From Prauserella marina (GTDB lineage: Bacteria > Actinomycetota > Actinomycetes > Mycobacteriales > Pseudonocardiaceae), in NCBI RefSeq assembly GCF_002240355.1, contig NZ_CP016353.1:2530501-2594500 (forward strand): DNA of 64,000 bases, given 5' to 3'. The notes under the pieces are model-generated. The model was not told the origin of the DNA, did no database searches, and worked only from the letters and a program-made list of their open reading frames with translations. Positions 61,659 through 64,000 of the stretch are shown piece after piece (within the stretch, counting starts at the first letter, position 1; every line of letters starts with the position of its first letter). A program made the position numbers and the translations under genes.

Positions 61659-62671
61659 GCACTGTGAACGCTGACCTGAACGGCGCGGTATCGCGCAGGG
61701 TGACCCCTTCGGCGTACGCGCCGGGCGCGGTCGCCAACGACGACGTGAGCCTGACCCCTCAGCCGAGTCCCGGTGACGCCGAGGTTTCCTTCGATCTCCC
61801 GGGGGTGTTCGTCGGCACCGCCGAATACGCGGAAGGACCAACCGGCTGCACGGTCATCCACATCCCCGAGGGCGCGAGGACCGCCGTCGACGCGCGCGGT
61901 GGCGCGGTCGGGCTTTCCGGTGGCTACGACTTCCACCACGCGATCGTGCTCGCCGGTGGCTCGGTGTACGGGCTGGAAGCCGCGGCGGGGGTGAGCACGG
62001 AACTGTTGCACCGCGCGGAAAACCGCACCCACTGGGCCGCGTTGCAGCACGTCTCCGGCGCGGTGATCTACGACTTCTCCGCGAGGGACACTGCCATCGT
62101 TCCCGACGCCGCGCTCGGCAGGGCAGCGCTCGGAAACGCCGTCGAGGGCAGGTTTCCGGTCGGTCGCTGTGGCGCGGGCAGGTCGGCGTCGGTCGGGAAG
62201 ATCGACTTCTCGCGGTCGGAGTTCGCGGGCCAGGGCGCCGCGTTCGGGCGGCACGGAGATCTCAAGGTTCTCGTCGCCACCGTCGTCAACGCCGTCGGCG
62301 TGATCGTCGACCGCGACGGCACCGTGGTGCGCGGCAATTACCACGCCGAGAGCGGGCTGCGGCACCGTCCGGCCGTCGACTACGCCGCGGCGGTCGAGGA
62401 GGCCGGCACCGCGCGCACCGCCTCAGGCAACACCACGCTCACCGTCGTGGTGACCAACGCGAAGCTCACCGACGTCGCGCTGCGCCAGTTCGCCACCCAG
62501 GTACACAGCTCGATGCACAGGGCCATCCATCCTTTCCACACCGAACTCGACGGTGACACCCTGTTCGCGCTCACCACCGACGAGGTGGAGCCGAGGGGGA
62601 TCAACCCGACCGGGCTCGGCACGCTGGCCTCCGAGCTCGCCTGGGACGCCGTACTGTCGAGCGCCAGGTGA
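61655..62671 (+). CDS. P1-family aminopeptidase (DmpA-like)
   Basis: 338 aa, GTG start overlapping the transporter stop. GGSVYGLEAAAGVSTELL is the conserved N-terminal helix region of the family. The autoprocessing and nucleophile site is ASGNTTLTVVV with Thr260 after Asn259, as in many actinobacterial members. These enzymes cut N-terminal residues from short peptides, sometimes D- or beta-amino acids. It has no export signal, so it acts on imported substrate. Confidence 0.85.
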   Translation: MSTVNADLNGAVSRRVTPSAYAPGAVANDDVSLTPQPSPGDAEVSFDLPGVFVGTAEYAEGPTGCTVIHIPEGARTAVDARGGAVGLSGGYDFHHAIVLAGGSVYGLEAAAGVSTELLHRAENRTHWAALQHVSGAVIYDFSARDTAIVPDAALGRAALGNAVEGRFPVGRCGAGRSASVGKIDFSRSEFAGQGAAFGRHGDLKVLVATVVNAVGVIVDRDGTVVRGNYHAESGLRHRPAVDYAAAVEEAGTARTASGNTTLTVVVTNAKLTDVALRQFATQVHSSMHRAIHPFHTELDGDTLFALTTDEVEPRGINPTGLGTLASELAWDAVLSSAR

Positions 62672-63765
62672 GCCGCGTGAACTCCCCGGTCGCGGTGCAT
62701 GCCTCGGCCGAGACCGATCCCGGTGCGGCGGGACGAGAGCTGGGCGCCGCGCACGGCGAGGCGATCCGCCGGACCTGCGCCACCTACGCGCGCCTGTTCG
62801 CCGCACATGGCCTGCACCCGCATCATGTCCGCGACCACGCCCGCGCGGCACTCAGCGAAATCGGTTCGTGGGCGCCGCACCTCGCCGAGGAGATCGAGGG
62901 CATCGCGCACGGCTGCGGACTGCCGGTGTGGAGGGTCGGCGCGGTCAACGCGCGGACCGAGATACTGGCGGCGGCCGACGTCACCGGCGAGGGCGAGTGC
63001 TCGACGTCGGTGGTGCTGCCCGGCGACGGCGAGCCGCCGCGCACGGTGCAGACCTGGGACTGGCACGACATCCTCGGCGGCGCGATGCTCGTGCGCACGC
63101 TCGTCAGCCCTTCGGGCAGGGCGATCGCGACGTTCACCGAGCATGGTGTCGTCGGCAAGATCGGGGTCAACGACCTGGGGCTCGGCGTGCACTTCAACGT
63201 GCTGCGGCACCGGTCCGACGGCGGGCGCGCGGGTGTGCCGGTGCACGTGGTAGCGCGGAGGGTGCTGGAGGAGGCGGCCACAGTGGACGAAGCGCTGCGC
63301 ATCGCCGCGACGGCCCGGCTGTCGGCTTCGACGGTGCTCACCGTCGTCACCCGCGACGAGGCCCGCTGTCTCGAATTGTCGCCTGCCGGTATCGGTGAGG
63401 TCGCGCCACGCGAGGGGTTTCTCACGCACACCAACCACTTTCTCGCGCCGGAACTCGCTGACGGGGAGCGCACGAGCGCGGCGGAATCGAGTACGTTCGA
63501 ACGCCACGCCTGGCTGGCCGGAAAGGCACCCGCGCTGAGCGCGGCCGATCCGACCGCGCGGGCCCGTGCGCTGTGCGCCCACCGCGACGACGCGGCGCCG
63601 GTGTGCGCGCACGCCGATCTCGCGCTGCCGGAACATCGCCGCTGGGAAACACTCGCCACGATCTCGCTCGACGTCACCGCGCGCACGATGCATGTGCACC
63701 CTGGCGGGCCGTGCGCCGTTGGCGAAGAATCGTGGCTCACCGTGCCCGCGGCGCGGCCACGGTGA
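62668..63765 (+). CDS. C45-family Ntn hydrolase (acyl-CoA:6-APA acyltransferase-like)
   Basis: 365 aa, GTG start overlapping the previous stop. The autocatalytic Cys111 sits in GECSTS, preceded by GLPVWRVGAVNARTEIL and followed by WDWHD. THTNHFL near residue 252 is the second family landmark. The fungal relative exchanges side chains of penicillins; bacterial relatives hydrolyse amides. With the peptide transporter and aminopeptidase it probably cleaves an amide bond of an imported compound. Convergent with the LacI gene (1-bp gap). Confidence 0.82.
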   Translation: MSRVNSPVAVHASAETDPGAAGRELGAAHGEAIRRTCATYARLFAAHGLHPHHVRDHARAALSEIGSWAPHLAEEIEGIAHGCGLPVWRVGAVNARTEILAAADVTGEGECSTSVVLPGDGEPPRTVQTWDWHDILGGAMLVRTLVSPSGRAIATFTEHGVVGKIGVNDLGLGVHFNVLRHRSDGGRAGVPVHVVARRVLEEAATVDEALRIAATARLSASTVLTVVTRDEARCLELSPAGIGEVAPREGFLTHTNHFLAPELADGERTSAAESSTFERHAWLAGKAPALSAADPTARARALCAHRDDAAPVCAHADLALPEHRRWETLATISLDVTARTMHVHPGGPCAVGEESWLTVPAARPR

Positions 63766-63766
63766 G

Positions 63767-64000
63767 TCAGCGCCGGGTGGAGCGCCGCTCGGTGAGCCCG
63801 ATCGGCTGAGCGCGCACGGTGCCCTTCGGCGTCTCGCCGGAAAGAACGTCGAACAGGAGCTGGGCACAGGCAGCACCGGCTTCCCGAGGACGCAGGTCGA
63901 TCGCGGTGATGGGCGGATCGGTGTGTGTGAGGGCCGCACTGTCCACACAGGAGGCGAGCAGCAGGTCGCCGCCGATAGTCCTTCCCGCGGCGCGGAGCAC
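63767..64000 (-). CDS. LacI-family repressor, C-terminal part (runs off the window)
   Basis: 77 codons are visible. GDLLLASCVDSAALTHTDPP, ITAIDLRPREAGAACAQLLF, and the tail VRAQPIGLTERRSTRR match the C-terminal subdomain of the LacI/GalR ligand-binding fold. The DNA-binding end lies beyond 64000. It is the obvious candidate to bind the twin palindromes at 56335 and 56447. Confidence 0.8.
   Translation of the reverse strand: MLRAAGRTIGGDLLLASCVDSAALTHTDPPITAIDLRPREAGAACAQLLFDVLSGETPKGTVRAQPIGLTERRSTRR

Noticed and set aside
62380-63948. 522-codon minus-strand frame
   Set aside because: Shadow of the P1 and C45 peptidase genes; no motif and no start signal.

Overview
The window is high-GC actinomycete DNA. 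Frequent GTG starts, short 4-base gene overlaps, F420/PPOX-type redox enzymes, many TetR regulators, RepSA/TraSA-type mobile functions and an LAxTG-type sorting signal all point to Actinomycetota. I infer the family Pseudonocardiaceae (Amycolatopsis or a relative) from overall style only; no marker gene proves it.

Layout. 1-8.3 kb is a chromosomal stretch: an XRE-NACHT membrane protein with a small membrane-protein partner whose 3' end is tandemly duplicated (158 bp), a secreted esterase, a PPOX-fold protein, a TetR/FAD-monooxygenase divergent pair, a LexA-family repressor and a remnant of an epoxide hydrolase. 8.95-21.55 kb is a complete actinomycete integrative and conjugative element (AICE). 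It sits in a tRNA-Pro(GGG) gene, is bounded by 73-bp perfect direct repeats and carries integrase, excisionase, RepSA-like initiator, Spd-type spread proteins, an FtsK-like TraSA and a row of tiny coupled genes. Its cargo is an HTH regulator, an NAD-dependent epimerase, a 43-aa protein and a family-2 glycosyltransferase. A truncated second integrase just outside the right att site shows that another related element once sat in tandem.

22.4-29.4 kb holds a TetR gene and a five-gene operon: HyuA- and HyuB-type hydantoinase/acetone-carboxylase-like subunits, a zinc ribbon, an acyl-CoA synthetase and a small protein. 29.7-40 kb contains an AfsR-like SARP/NB-ARC/TPR regulator, a VWA surface protein, a DUF4184 protein, an AraC regulator next to a frameshifted alpha/beta hydrolase, a secreted hypothetical protein, a DinB-family protein and two mutually inverted arrays of 21-nt repeats. 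40.0-46.1 kb is a heme-acquisition operon (HmuTUV-like ABC transporter plus two cell-surface proteins, one with two HtaA domains) behind two DtxR/IdeR-type iron boxes. 46.2-53.7 kb is a UbiA prenyltransferase followed by a run of TetR regulators, each divergent from a redox enzyme or transporter, plus a lone cytoplasmic HtaA-domain protein.

53.7-64 kb looks like one catabolic unit. A dipeptide/oligopeptide ABC transporter is followed, with 4-base overlaps, by a P1-family aminopeptidase and a C45-family (acyl-CoA:6-APA acyltransferase-like) Ntn hydrolase. A copper amine oxidase and a PaiB-like protein are transcribed divergently. Twin 20-bp palindromes of LacI-operator type lie in the divergent promoter, and the C-terminus of a LacI-family repressor lies at the far end of the cluster.

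The items most worth a second look are the AICE cargo module, the armless tRNA-like element inside the AICE, the inverted 21-nt repeat arrays, and the LacI-palindrome peptide/amide uptake and cleavage cluster.
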